Below, piece by piece: positions 1 through 11,516 of a stretch of DNA of 64,000 nucleotides. Position numbers and translations under genes: made by a program. The stretch spans positions 133,854,095 through 133,918,094 of the forward strand of contig CM035167.1 in the NCBI GenBank assembly GCA_020205615.1. Direction: 5' to 3'. A model generated the notes under the pieces. It had not been told where the DNA came from. It was given only the letters and a program-made list of their open reading frames with translations, and ran no database searches. Position 1 is the stretch's first letter. Every line of letters begins with the position of its first letter. The stretch is from Panax quinquefolius (Eukaryota > Streptophyta > Magnoliopsida > Apiales > Araliaceae).

Positions 1-800
1 CCAATTATTATGCCTACTGAATTGTTAACAGGAATCAATTGCCAAAAGTCCTTTTCCAAGTGATCAATTGACTTCTATTTAATCCAGATTAATCTTGCTA
101 TATTCCTATGCAAAACAATTGAATTAAACTCCTTTCAATCCCAATTCCATATGTGTTACATGCGGTGAACAGATATTTCCATTCAATTCACAAACCTAAT
201 TATTCACTGTGCAAATAACTAAGTCACATGATATCATGCACAGTTCTAACCCTAGAATTTCTCTTTCAATTCCTTCTAGAGTAACAAGGTAACTACTGAT
301 CAGATAATTAATCAATAAGCTCAAGACAAGATAAACAATTCACTTTAACATAAAGAATTGGAATAAATCAAATAACTAATTTATAGACATAAAAGGTTCA
401 ATTGGAATCTTAATAAAAGAAATTTAGTTCATAATTAATGAATTAAAACCAAGAATCCACAACTGAATAGACATTAAAAGATAAAAGTATGATAAGAGAA
501 GAGAATAGAATCTGTTGTCAGCAAATCTGATTATCCCCTCTTGCTCTTGCTCTTGATCTTCAATGATCTTCAAGTTGTTTCAATCTCCAAAACTAATAAG
601 AACTAGGGTTATGTTCTAATCTAATGGAGTGTATCTTTAATCTAATCTATGTAATCCCCCTTTATTTTATGCCTTACATCATGTATTTATAGGTTACAAG
701 TCCAATTTTTAGCTTAGGAACAAACCCAATCCAATTTGGAGTCAAAAGGTGTCAAAATTCGCCAAAAACGCAGCGTCCCGCCATCACTAAGCCCTTCCCC

Positions 801-2974
801 AAATACTTCCCGGCTATTGAGGAAATGACACGAGAGTTGGAAATGGAAATGAAAGCGAGGTATTCTCATCTTTTCAAACACACAGTACGTCGTCAATTTC
901 GAGGGCGAAATTTCATAAGGAGGGGAGTTGTAAGACCCCAAATTATTAATAAATGAAATTTATTTCCTCTATTTATTATTTTGAAATAGTAAGGGTTGAT
1001 TTTATTAATGTGGATAGTTATGGGTAAAATACGCAAATATTTCGAATAAGCAAGTGGTTATAAAATATTCATTATTGTTAGGAGAATATTCGTTTGGTCG
1101 TGGAATATTAAATGCTTTGTCGAGAATATTCGCATGCGACGGTGCGATCTTTTGTGGGCCCATAACGAAAGCGATTGGATGAAGAAAACAACAAATATAA
1201 GTTGTTTATAAATAATTGGCGTGGTTATTACCAATTATCTTGTTGGAATACCCGTGGTTAAAACACACTAATACGCTGCGTTGTTGAACAAGAAGATACG
1301 GTATTGCACCAATTATTGATTCTTACGTAAAAAGGCACTTTACTCAATAATTGTTATAGTAATTCTTTATTAGTATTTTTATTTTATTGATTCAATAATT
1401 GTCTTTGCATTGATATTTTATATTCTTTGTTGTTTCATAAATTGTCATTACACAATATTTTCCATTATCGAACAATAATTCATATTATCCTGAATAATAT
1501 TATTGGATAATATTATTGGCAATGTCTAGAAAGTTACATACAAGGAGAGGTTTGGTCACCTAATTGCGGCGCCAGATAAGGAGAGATCCTTATTGGAAAG
1601 CCCTCTCTTTCTCTGGAACTACCAGTTGCACGATCTTGTGATTCTGTAATATTATTTGTGAATAATTAATTATTGATTTATATGATGAGGAAAATATTGA
1701 TTTTATGTGGATATAGATGGAGAAAATTTTTAAAGTGACAATTGTTGAAAATTAATATTTTATCTTTTACGATAAAATAATTCATTTAAATATATTATTT
1801 TAATAATATATTAATGATGATATTTTATAATGAATGTGCGATATATGAGTATATGAGGAGGAAGAGTATTTTTGTGGCATTAAATGTTTAACACATATTT
1901 TGTGTGTTGGTGGACACAATTATTGACCGAAATTTGATTATAGCTTGTAAAATCGCCTGGTTTATGGATTTAGTCCAATTTCATTTGGAATTTGGAAAAA
2001 CTTTCTTCAAAGTTGTTGAGAATTGAATTTCCTATAGAAAATCGCGAGATTCGAATTTGGCCTGTAGTGCAAAGATTGAATTTGGCCTGTAGTCGCGAGA
2101 TTGAATTTCCTATGGAAAAACTTTCTTCTGTAAAGCTATTCTAATTATAGCTTGTTCTTTTGTTTCACTGGATTCGTTTTCTTTAAAATATTTTTCATCA
2201 TCCTCACCCTAAATGATGATATTCTTGAATATCTTTGGCTTTGTAGTGCAAAGATGAATGATTTCTTGATGAATATCTTTGGCCCGTAGTCAAAAGATGA
2301 GCAGTGTTGAGATGAACATGACCAATCGATTAATATCTTTGGCCCGTAGTGCAAAGATGAATGTGTGTTTAGATGAACATGACCAATCGATGAATATCTT
2401 TGGCTTTGGTGCAAAGATGAATATTTGATTCCGGATGTATATTGATTGATGTTACAGATAAAAAATATCGACGATGAACTTTTAAATTCATATATAGAAG
2501 ATAGTAGTTTGCATTCTCTACTTAACTCTTCTAATGAATTATTATTTCCGCCACGAAGATTGATTTAAAAGCGGTTGTCTATTGTATTCTATTAGATTTT
2601 TCCTGTTGAAGACTAACGATAATTTGTTGTATATTATCTTAGTCATAATATTCTTTACTGGGCTAGTTGAGCTCACCCTTTTCCTTTTTGTTCCATTTTT
2701 CTTCTCAGGAGGCGAGAATGTAGCGAGTACTAGTCGGGGTATGGAATGAAGGTTCTAGAGAGAGTTGTTTAGTAGTCCTCACCATTTTTGTAAAATATTG
2801 TATCAATAATTATGATGGAGATTTATTTGCATGTGGATATTGTCTAGAAGACAATAATTGTATTTAAACTCATAGTTTATATGTTGTAATAATAAAGTTG
2901 TAGTTATTTCTGTACCATGTATTTGGCTACTCAAAATGGGTTGGATGGAATGGACCTATTTTGGGGGCGTCACA
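801..2974 (+). mobile_element. 5'-truncated Tekay-like fragment: chromodomain end, polypurine tract and 3' LTR
   Basis: Positions 812-928 match the tail of the Tekay pol frame (chromodomain C-terminus, GAGGAAATGACAC) and end in a purine-rich tract (918-928). An LTR begins with TGTAAGACCCC at 929 and ends with GGGGGCGTCACA at 2974. At 2046 bp the LTR is about 750 bp shorter than its relatives. The missing part is the middle, between the U3 half and the GTTTCACTGGATTCG region, so it lacks the TATA box. No target-site duplication flanks the fragment. At the right border the Tekay end (CCTATTTTGGGGGCG) lies beside a similar host sequence (CCTATTTTGGGCGCC), which suggests a microhomology-mediated join. 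Confidence 0.75.
2220..2425 (+). repeat. Hairpin-unit array in truncated Tekay LTR
   Basis: Tandem units of the form ATCTTTGG...GTAGTGCAAAGATGAA are spaced by about 40-60 bp. In each, ATCTTTG pairs with CAAAGAT across a loop of about 10 nt. The same array occurs in every Tekay LTR of the window that keeps this region. Confidence 0.75.
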
Positions 2975-3367
2975 ATAGGCCTATTTTGGGCGCCCCGATG
3001 CTGGTCCCATGTTCTAACATTTTCTACTCCGACGTCCTTTGGGGAAATGGCCATAACTTATTCGTCCGAACTCCGATTTCGATGATTCAAGATGATCCGG
3101 AAAGAAGAGACGTAGATCTACAACTTTTATTCTTTAAGTGTTTCGAAATAAGGTCCCGAGCAATACTAAAATTGGCTCTGAAGTGACTGCTATGTAAATG
3201 ACAAGCCGAAAACGCGCATCTAGCCACCCCAAACGTCGATCCAAGTAACTTTTGTCCCAATTCCTACAAAACAACATAAAACATGTATGAATAGACATTA
3301 ACATTTAAAAACATCCAAAAGATTAAGTTCAAACGCACTCAATTATGAGTATAAAACTCACTCATCA

Positions 3368-3967
3368 AATACCCCCAATCTTAAACATTTGTTTGTCCTC
3401 AAGCAAAAACAGAAAAGAACTAAAAATAAACAACGTAAATTAACTACTTGAATGTATATGCATGATCAACTTCCTAATATACCTACAAACACATTAATAA
3501 ATCAATATGATATATAGCAACTAGCCTCAAAGATACCAATGATACTCAAACAATATATCCAATCAAGTCAAAGTCCATAACTCTAACCAATTAGTCAATC
3601 CAAACCTGTCATCACCCATGTTGTGCGTGTGTGCTTGTTAACCATTCTAATTGACCACAGTTCAAGATAATCACATAACAAACTTCTTAGAAGGAAAATT
3701 TTAGTTCCAATTCAATTACTTTTGTGAACATGACAACTCCAGTTAAAACTAAGCAATTACCAAGTCTAAGGGTAAATACAAGATTTATTTATACTTTTAT
3801 TCAACCACGAGGGCATTTTTGCTCATTCTCGTGTTTTATTCATTTTTTTTATTTTCTTCTCATGGCTGTGCAATGTCTTATTCCCTTAGGCTTTTCAGTG
3901 TTACCTTAATGAGCTTTCGACCAATGACTCCCAAGTCATTAAGACCTTAGGGCGCTAGATGTAAAGA
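3368..3967 (-). other. 3' interior of the Athila-like element with polypurine tract
   Basis: This is non-coding interior between the 3' LTR and the nested Tekay insertion. On the minus strand GAGGACAAACAAATG is followed by TTTAAGATTGGGGGTA, which abuts the LTR at 3367 and serves as the polypurine tract. No protein-coding similarity is visible. Confidence 0.65.
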
Positions 3968-3972
3968 CAATC
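3968..3972. repeat. Target-site duplication CAATC, left copy
   Basis: CAATC at 3968-3972 is repeated exactly at 14352-14356, directly outside the two ends of Tekay element 1 (TGTAAG...GTCACA). This is the 5-bp duplication expected of Ty3-type integration. Confidence 0.9.
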
Positions 3973-5267
3973 TGTAAGACCCCGAAATTTTTAAATAAAA
4001 AGGAATTTCCTTTATTTATTATTTTGAAATAGTAAGGGTTGATTTGATTAATGTGGATAGTTAAGGTTTAAATACGCAAATATTTCAAAATAAGCAAGTG
4101 GTTATAAAATATTCATTATCGTCGGGGAATATTCGTTTGGTCGTGGAATATTCAATCTTTCGTGGAATATTAAATACGTGACCAATGCACCATGTGTGGG
4201 CCCCATAATGTGAAAGCGATTGGATGAAGAAAACGACAAATATAAGTTGTTTTTAAATAACGGGCGTAGTTGTTTAGCAAGTTATCTTGTTGGAATACCC
4301 TTGTGGTTAAAACACACTAATACGCGTTGTTGAAAGCGATTGCACTGCGGTATTGCACCAATTATTGATTCTTACGTGAAAGGCACTACTCAATAATGGT
4401 TACGATAATTCTTTATTCGATATTTTATTGAGTTAATAATTCTTTGTGTTGATATTTTATATTCTTTGTTGTTTGAATAATTGTCATTACACGATTTTTT
4501 TATTATCGAAGCAATAATTCATATTATCTCGAATAATATTATTAGATAAAATTATTGGCAATGTCTAGAAATTTACTGTCTAAGGAGAGGTTTGGTCACC
4601 TAATTGCGGCCAAAGTATGAAGAAATTCTTATTGGAAAGCCCTTTCCTTTCACAAGGCTTTTGGTTGTCAATATTGTGATTACGTAATATTATTTATGAA
4701 TAATTAATTATTGATTCATATGATGAGAAAAATATTGATTTTATGTGGATATAGATGGAAAAAATTTTATAGTGACAATTGTTGAAAATTGAAATTTTAT
4801 CTTTTTCTCGATAAAATAATTCATTTAAATATATTATTTTAATAATATATTAACGGTGATATTTTAACAATGAATGTGGGATATATGAGTATACGAGGAG
4901 GAAGAGTATTTTTGTTGCAATAAATGTTTAAAACATGTTAAACATGTCATGGACCCCATTTATTGACTAAAATTTGATTATAAATTTGTAAAATCGGCCG
5001 CTTGTGGATTTCGGTCGATTTCTGTTTGGAATTTTGAAAAACTTTCTTCTGCAAAGTTGTAGAAAATTGAATTTCCTATAAAAACTCATGAGATTCGAAT
5101 TTTCTGATGAAAGGGCTATTAATTATGAATTTTGAAGCTCGAAGTTCAAAATAATTAATTTTGAAAGTTTTAATTATTTATTTTATGAAAACGTTTTTTT
5201 CTTACTTTTCTAGAAGGTGGCATGTGGAAAATGCTAGGATCTGAATTCTAAGGTTGGCGTATGAATT

Positions 5268-5269
<2 letters not shown>

Positions 5270-5299
<30 letters not shown>
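5270..5299. repeat. (TA)n microsatellite in LTR U3
   Basis: About 15 uninterrupted TA dinucleotides lie 45 bp upstream of the TATA box. The matching tract in the 3' LTR (12812-12849) is longer, showing post-insertion length drift. Confidence 0.95.
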
Positions 5300-5303
<4 letters not shown>

Positions 5304-5342
5304 TTATTAAATTTTCTGCTTTGGTGTTCTAAGCAATTTCAC

Positions 5343-5350
5343 TATAAATA
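5343..5350 (+). promoter_or_regulatory. LTR TATA box
   Basis: TATAAATA followed by GGG lies at the centre of the LTR. The same box at the same relative position occurs at 12889-12896, on the minus strand at 19787-19794 and 26569-26576, and in the subfamily B LTR at 34436-34443. Transcription is expected to start about 30 bp downstream, so U3 is about 1.4 kb and R begins near 5375. Confidence 0.7.
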
Positions 5351-5626
5351 GGGTCTTTATGTTAGAATTGAAAATCACACCAAAATCAAGTTTTCTCTCT
5401 CTATATTATCGAGCGTATTCTTGTGAGTATTTTGAGTATACTTTGAGTATTGCTAGACGGTAAGCAAGTTCCTTCAAAGACTATAATCTTGATTCTAGCT
5501 AAAGTACGGGATCTTTCGAGGTAAGGAATATTATTTTTTTTTGTAATGATATTATTTCATCAATATCATTATCTTTGAAATGTTGATCTGAAATTTTTAT
5601 CAAATTTGGAACTTTTTCATGTCGGG

Positions 5627-5812
5627 TTACTATTCATGGATTACTATTCATGAGTTACTATTCACGAAGTTACTATTCATGAAAGTTACTATTCACGAGT
5701 TACTTATTCATTCACGAGTACTATTCATGAAGCGTGAAGATGTTTTTGTGGAATTTCTATCTTTTGGTGTCGGAGTTACTATTCACGATACTGGCACTAT
5801 TCACGATATCTG
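5627..5812 (+). repeat. TTACTATTCA minisatellite in LTR R region
   Basis: A degenerate tandem array with a period of about 14 bp built on GAGTTACTATTCAC/T, with two gaps. Equivalent arrays lie at about 13167-13385, 19320-19515, 26140-26300 and 54090-54300. Apparent small ORFs over these arrays only translate the repeat. Confidence 0.85.
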
Positions 5813-6059
5813 ATCTATTCAATTAAAAATAAAATTTCTTCTTTTCGTCTAAAACATCTATTCGGATACTAACTCCGATTGTATCCATGTTTTGATCATT
5901 CTTGAATTTTACACCACTATGATTATTTTTGAGGTATTTTTGGGCGTGGATAAAACCAAGTACGAATCGTTAATCCTTAATCCTTGTCATTTTGTTTCAC
6001 CGGATTCGCTTTCTTTAAAAAATATTTTCATCATCCTCGGTCTTAAATGATGATATTAT

Positions 6060-6238
6060 GGAATATCTTTGGCTGTAGTGCAAAGATGAATGATTTCTTA
6101 AAGAATATCTTTGGCACTGTAGTGCAAAGATGAATGATTTCTGAAGAATATCTTTGGCCCGTAGTGCAAAAGATGAACAGTGTTTAAATGAACATGACTT
6201 AATCGATGAATATCTTTGGCTGTAGTGCAAAGATGAAT
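6060..6238 (+). repeat. Hairpin-unit array in 5' LTR of element 1
   Basis: Four units of ATCTTTGG + loop + GTGCAAAGATGAAT lie about 700-870 bp after the predicted transcription start. Equivalent arrays are at 13631-13806, 18904-19095, 25688-25890, 53700-53840 and 62910-63045. A diverged version that keeps the core GGCCCGTAGTGCA is in the subfamily B LTR (35200-35460). Confidence 0.85.
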
Positions 6239-6698
6239 ATTTGATTCGGATGTATATTGATTGATGTTACGGGGATAAAAGATGACGATGAACTTTTAAA
6301 TTCATACATAGAAGATAGTAGTTTGCATTCTCTACTTAACTCTTCTAATGAATTATTATTTCATTGCGAATATTGATTTAAAATTTGTTGTCTATTGTAT
6401 TCTATTATATTTTTCCTGTTGAAGACTAACGATAATTTGTTGTATATTATCTTAGTCATAATATTCTTCTTGAGCTAGTTGAGCTCACCTTTTTCTTTTT
6501 GTTCCATTTTTCTCGGGAGGCGAGAATATAAGCGACGTAGCCTCGGGGTATGGAATGAAGGTTTTAGAAAGGATTGTTTAGTAGTCCTCACCATTTTTGT
6601 AAAATAATGTATCAATAAATGTGATGAGGATTTATTTGAGTATAGATATTGTCTAGAAGATAATATTTGTATTCAAACTCACGCTTTCTTGTTGTAAT

Positions 6699-6704
6699 AA
6701 TAAA
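6699..6704 (+). promoter_or_regulatory. Putative LTR polyadenylation signal
   Basis: AATAAA about 70 bp before the LTR end, at the same relative place in the other subfamily A LTRs. With the TATA box near 5343 this implies an unusually long R region (about 1.3 kb) and a very short U5. Confidence 0.45.
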
Positions 6705-6774
6705 GTTGTAGTTGTTTACATACCATATATTGACAACTCGTAATGTGTGATGTATACCTATTTTGGGGGCGTCA

Positions 6775-6792
6775 TGATTTATTATCGAGCTT
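6775..6792 (+). other. Degenerate tRNA-iMet primer-binding site of element 1
   Basis: TTTATTATCGAGCTT follows the LTR. The equivalent site in element 3 reads TTGGTATCAGAGC, the complement of the initiator-Met tRNA 3' end, so this is an eroded copy. Confidence 0.6.
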
Positions 6793-6959
6793 AGGGATAT
6801 GATTTCTGAGATCTCGGAATAGAACTAGGAGGGAGAGACGAGTAAATCCTTCGCTAGTGTGTCCTACCTAAGCTTATTTGTTAGTTGGTCAAGATATAGG
6901 GATATTATGTGATATATTGATTTCCTTAATTAACCCTTGTTTTATGACAGTATTTGAGA

Positions 6960-8190
6960 ATGTCGATTGAGAATATTAACAATGGAAATGAGACCGTGGA
7001 GATGCCTGTACTCACCAACGAGGAGAACGTGCACAGCAGTGGCAATGTTCCTCCCGTGAACAACACCATTGAAAGCGATGATGAACGAGGGATGTTTAGA
7101 AGTTTTTTGCGGTCATGCAAAATCGACATTTAGGAGACTCGTGTTCAAAATATGGAGGAAATGATAGCAATTCACGGGTTGTCACAACCCAAGCGATTCA
7201 AAGAGTTGGGACCACCGAATTTAAGGGAAAGCCAGATCCATCATGGCGGAAACATGGGTCAAACAAATTACCAAGATATTCGATGTCTTGGGATGCACGG
7301 AGGAACAGAAGGTTCCATTCGCCCACCTTTATGTTCCGTGGCGAAGCGCGACTCATCGGTGGGAGTCTGCGTGAAGCGTACCCATCCAAATTACGCATCA
7401 AAGATGTCTTGGGAGACGTTTGAAGCTATTTAATGACAAATACTTTCCGAAAGTGTTCGTCGTATGAAGGAAGTGGAGTTCATCGATTAGAACAAAACAA
7501 ATGACGGTGTCTCGATGCGAGGCAAAGTTTGCAGAGTTATCCAGTTTGCACCTCATTTGGTGGAGAATGAGGAACGTATGACGGATGTTTCTTAGAGGTT
7601 TGAAACCCGGCGTACGTCAAGATCTCATTTCTCATAAATTTTCTTTATTCGAGATGTTGTAAATGGGCTCAATTATTAGAACGAGATAACGAGTACGGTC
7701 AATTGAGGACCACAACCAGGATCGTACCGTAGATAGCGATCAATGTAATAATCATAACCAAACGGAGAAAAAACAGAGACGGACAAAAATGGTTACCACT
7801 CTGTGGTAATCATGGCCATGAAAATAGAAGAAGCGAGTCGGGAGGAGATTTTAAAAAGAGGAGATTTAACAACGACCATGTGAAGATGACGGTCTTAAAA
7901 GAATTGGTTCTAAGGGAGGAGAACGACCACCGGTTATATGCTACAAATGCGGAAAAGAGGGACATATCGGTCAAACCGCCCACAACAGTTCAAGGTATGC
8001 TATAGTTGTGGAAAGGAAGGACATATCGCTTCGAGATTATACTTTAGCGAAACCTAGTTCAATGGGACGGTGACTCAAAAGATCATCCCGGAAAAAGTCA
8101 AAGTCAACGATTCCGGGAAGAGCGTTTGTTGTGATTTGGTCATAATGCGAGGAACCCAAACGAGGTGATCACGGTAAGCTATTTATAAAT
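6960..8190 (+). pseudogene. gag: Gag of Tekay element 1 (broken)
   Basis: The structural protein (capsid and nucleocapsid) begins at the ATG at 6960 with MSIENINNGNETVEMP. It runs open to a stop after about 57 codons and continues in shifted frames (for example RFKELGPPNLRES near 7195). Two zinc-knuckle segments of C-x2-C-x4-H type (CYKCGKEGH near 7939 and CYSCGKEGH near 7998) lie at the C-terminal end. Each is followed by frame changes, so the final Cys is not reached cleanly. The start is supported by the same N-terminus in elements 2 and 3. The frame is broken by several small indels and is not translatable as one protein. Confidence 0.75.
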
Positions 8191-11100
8191 TCTTGCGAAG
8201 TTTATACCTTACTTGATACCGGTGCTACCCATTCATTTATCTCTCCTGCATGTGCTCAACGCTTAAACTTGACTTCGGAGAAATTAGACTTTGACCTATC
8301 TCGTGGAAACTCAGTTAGGGAAACTTTCATCACATCCACTGCTTATAAATCTTGTTTGATTCAAGTTGGAACCATTACCTTACCTGTTGACCTTATCTCT
8401 TTAAAGATACTTGCTTTTGATGTGATTTTAGGGATTGATTGGTTAACTACTCATCATGCCAAAATTAATTGTTTTCGTAAGGTTGTTAGTTTTCATATTC
8501 CTAACCAACTGTTGTTTATGCAATTCAAGCAACCAAACCATTAAAATCGATCACATCATATCTCTAATCATAAAGCTATTCGTTTATTAAAAAAGCGGAT
8601 GTCAAGCTTTCTTAGCCCATGTTATGGATTTGAATAAAGACACGCCAAATTTGAATAATATTCTGTTGTTATTGACTTTCCCGACGTATTTCCAAAGAAC
8701 TTCCTTGCCTACCCCGAACGTGAAGTTGAATTCTTTATTGATCTTGAACTGGTACAAAGCCCATTTCTAAAACCCCATATCGAATGGCTCTATTGAACTT
8801 CAGAGTTAAAGGTCCAACTACGAGGAATTGTTGGACATCGGTTTCATTCGGCCCTAGTACATCTCCTTGGGGTGCTCTGCTTTTATTTGTAAAGAAGAAA
8901 GACGGGGAGTATGCGACTTTGTATTGACTATCGGAATTGAACCATGGCACCATCAAGAATAGGTATCCTCTACCTCGTATTGATGACTTGTTTGACCAAC
9001 ATTCTGCAAAGGCACAATTCTTTTCAAAATCGATCTTCGCTTCGGATATCATCAATTTGAAGATTAGAATCGAGGATATTCCAAAGACGCCTTCGAACTT
9101 CAGTATGGGCATTATGAATTCTTAGTCATGTCTTTCTTTGACTAACTAATGCTCCTGCGGACTTTCATGGATATGATGAACCGAGTATTCAAGGAATATT
9201 TGGATCAATTCGTTGTTGTCTTTATTGATGACATCCTTATATATTCCAAAAATCGTGAAGATCATGAGCACCATTTGAAGTCGGTACTCCAAAGGCTTTG
9301 TGAAAACCAACTATATGCCAAATTGAAGAAATGCGAGTTACGCTTTGAGGAAGTAGCATTCCTTGGGCACGTGGTGTCGAAACATGGAGTATCTGTTGAT
9401 CCGTGAAGATTGAAGCAATACAAAGTTAGAGCAACCAAAGTCGGTGGTCAAGTCGTAGCTTTTTGGGCTTAATTTGGTTATTATCGGAGATTCGTGGAAG
9501 GGTTTTCTCGAATCGCTACTCCATTAACCCACTAACTTCGGAAGGATACAAAATTCGTTTGGAGCGAAGAGAATGAGAAAAGTTTCCAAGAGCTTAAGAG
9601 GAGACTTATTTCAAGACTGTTTCTAACAATACCATCCGGTTCTTGATGGATTTGTTATCTACAAATGATGCTTGAGCAAAGGGTTAGGATGTGTTCTCAT
9701 GCAACGGGGGAAAGTCATAGCTATGCCTCGCGACAACTTAAAGAGTATGAGAGGAATTATCCTACTCATGATCTAGAGTTAGCGTGCAATGTTTTCGCTT
9801 AAAGATATGGAGGCACTATCTATATGGGAGAAAGTGGAGATATATTCGGACCATAAAAGCCTTAAATATTTCTTCACTAAAAAGAACTCAACATGAGGCG
9901 TGACGTTGGCTCGAGCTATTGAAAGACTACGACCACACTATTCAATACCATCCCGTAAAAGCGAACGTGGTAGGCGGCGCATTGAGTAGAAGATCATATC
10001 GCGGGAACGCAGTATGATGATGTCAAGTATCGCATAGAGCCAACTTTAATAGAAAAAGTTAAGGTTGCTTCGAGCCACCGAGGCCGGGAGGCGATGCGTG
10101 TGAAGAAGAAAGTACAAGAAGGAGCTATTCCGGGAGCGAGAATTGATGAAGAAGGAATACTTGAGTCCAATCTAGACTTTGTGTTCCTAACGACTACGAT
10201 TTGAAGTACAAGATTATGATGGAGGCACACATACACCATTTGCAATCCATCCTCGGAAGTACTAAAATGTATCGTGATCTTGACATACATTTTGGTGGAA
10301 CAATATGAAGAGAGAGATTGTAAAGTTTATCTCGATGTGTTTAACTTGCCAACGTAAAAAGCGAGCATCTTGTACCTAAGGGTCCGTTGCAACCACTTGA
10401 GATTCCTGGAATGGAAGTGGGAACACATTACTATGGATTTCGTTCACGGGTCTTCCTACGGTTTCTCAAGGCATCAATGCTATTTGGGTTATTGTTGATA
10501 GATTAACCAAGTCCGCTCATTTCTTGCCAATCACGGAGACTTATTCCTTGAACGTCTTGCTAGTATGTGCGTGAATGAGATTGTGAGGTTGCATGGCCCT
10601 GTATCCATAGTTTCGGATCGTGACCCAAGATTCACTTCAAGATTTTGGGTTAGCTTGCAAAAAGCTATGGGCACGGTTTGCGATTTAGTTCGCATACCAT
10701 CCCCAAACAGACGGACAATCGGAGAGGACTATTCAAACTCTTGAAGATTTGTTAAGATTACGTGTCCTGAGACTTCAAGGCGGTTGGGATAAGTATTTAC
10801 CATTGGTGGAATTCTCCTACAACAACAGATTATCGAGCAAGTATAGGTGTGGCTCCATTCAAGCATTATATGGACGAAAATGTCATTCTCCAATATGTTG
10901 GGATGAGGTGGGTGAAGCAACATTGTTGGGACCCGAGTTAAATACGTATGACTACTGAAAAGATCCAAATGATTCGACAACGATATACAAATGGCACAAG
11001 ATCGACAAAAAGTTATGCGGATCTTCATCGAAAGGACTTGGAATTTAATGTAGGGGATCATGTATTGTTGCAGTTGCTCCATGGAAGGGAGTTACAAGAT

Positions 11101-11505
11101 TTGGGAAGAGAGGAAAGCTCAATCCACGATTTATTGTTCCATTTCAAATTCTTGACCGAGTAGGAAATGTAGCCTATAGACTTGCGTTACCTCAAGTATG
11201 TCTCGTGTTCATAATGTGTTTCACATATCGTACTTAAATAAATATGTGAAAGACCGAACCACGTTATTGAGTTAGAACCCAGGACGAGATAGCCAAGACT
11301 TAACGTGTGAGGAGGTACTGTCAAGATCTTGGATAGGAAGGAGCATGTCCCTACGCCTTGAAAGGTCATACCACAAGTTAAAGTTTTGTGGAGGAATCAT
11401 GCTATAGAGGAAATGACACAGGAATTGGAAGCGGAAATGAAAGCGAGGTATCCTCACCTTTTCAAACACACAATAGTCGTCGTCATTTCAAGACGAAATT
11501 TCATA
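8191..11505 (+). pseudogene. pol: Pol of Tekay element 1: protease-RT-RNase H-integrase-chromodomain (broken)
   Basis: The protease motif DTGATHSFIS is intact (DTGA at 8215-8226), followed by the linker ending LGIDWLTTHHAKI. RT pieces follow: [14 protein letters not shown] near 8946 and the catalytic FIDDIL with its Asp pair at 9227-9232, then AFLGHVVS. RNase H remnants occupy about 9540-10000. Integrase pieces follow: zinc-binding CLTCQR near 10338, TMDF and VSDRDPRFTS. The C-terminal module (FGKR, RVHNVFH, VLWRNHAIEE) ends just before the purine tract at 11503-11516. There are at least a dozen frameshifts. All expected domains are present in normal gypsy order, unlike elements 2 and 3. Confidence 0.8.
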
Positions 11506-11516
11506 AGGAGGGAGGT

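Larger units (their letters stand above)
1..3367 (-). repeat. 3' LTR of the Athila-like element (truncated by window, interrupted 801-2974)
   Basis: Position 1 aligns with 16932 of the right LTR, so about 286 bp are missing to the left. The match continues to about 800, breaks for a Tekay fragment, and resumes from about 2975 to the CTCATCA end at 3367. About 66 bp of LTR present in the right copy (around 17739-17808) are absent at the interruption. A TATA-like box on the minus strand (TATAAATA) lies at 684-691. Confidence 0.85.
3973..6774 (+). repeat. 5' LTR of Tekay element 1 (subfamily A)
   Basis: Starts TGTAAGACCCCGAAA and ends GGGGGCGTCA (the last bases are eroded compared with GTCACA in the 3' LTR). 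It contains, in order, AT-rich U3, a (TA)n tract, a TATA box, a TTACTATTCA minisatellite, the hairpin-unit array and an AATAAA near the end. Confidence 0.9.

Noticed and set aside
2917..3186. 89-codon ORF on the plus strand
   Set aside because: It spans the junction of two different LTRs, so it is a chance frame.
5619..5813. ORFs over TTACTATTCA arrays (also 19264-19609 and 26159-26341)
   Set aside because: They translate only the minisatellite and are not conserved as proteins.
6060..6238. Regularly spaced short repeats that resemble a CRISPR array
   Set aside because: The units are imperfect, lie inside retrotransposon LTRs of a plant genome and recur in every copy; no cas genes.
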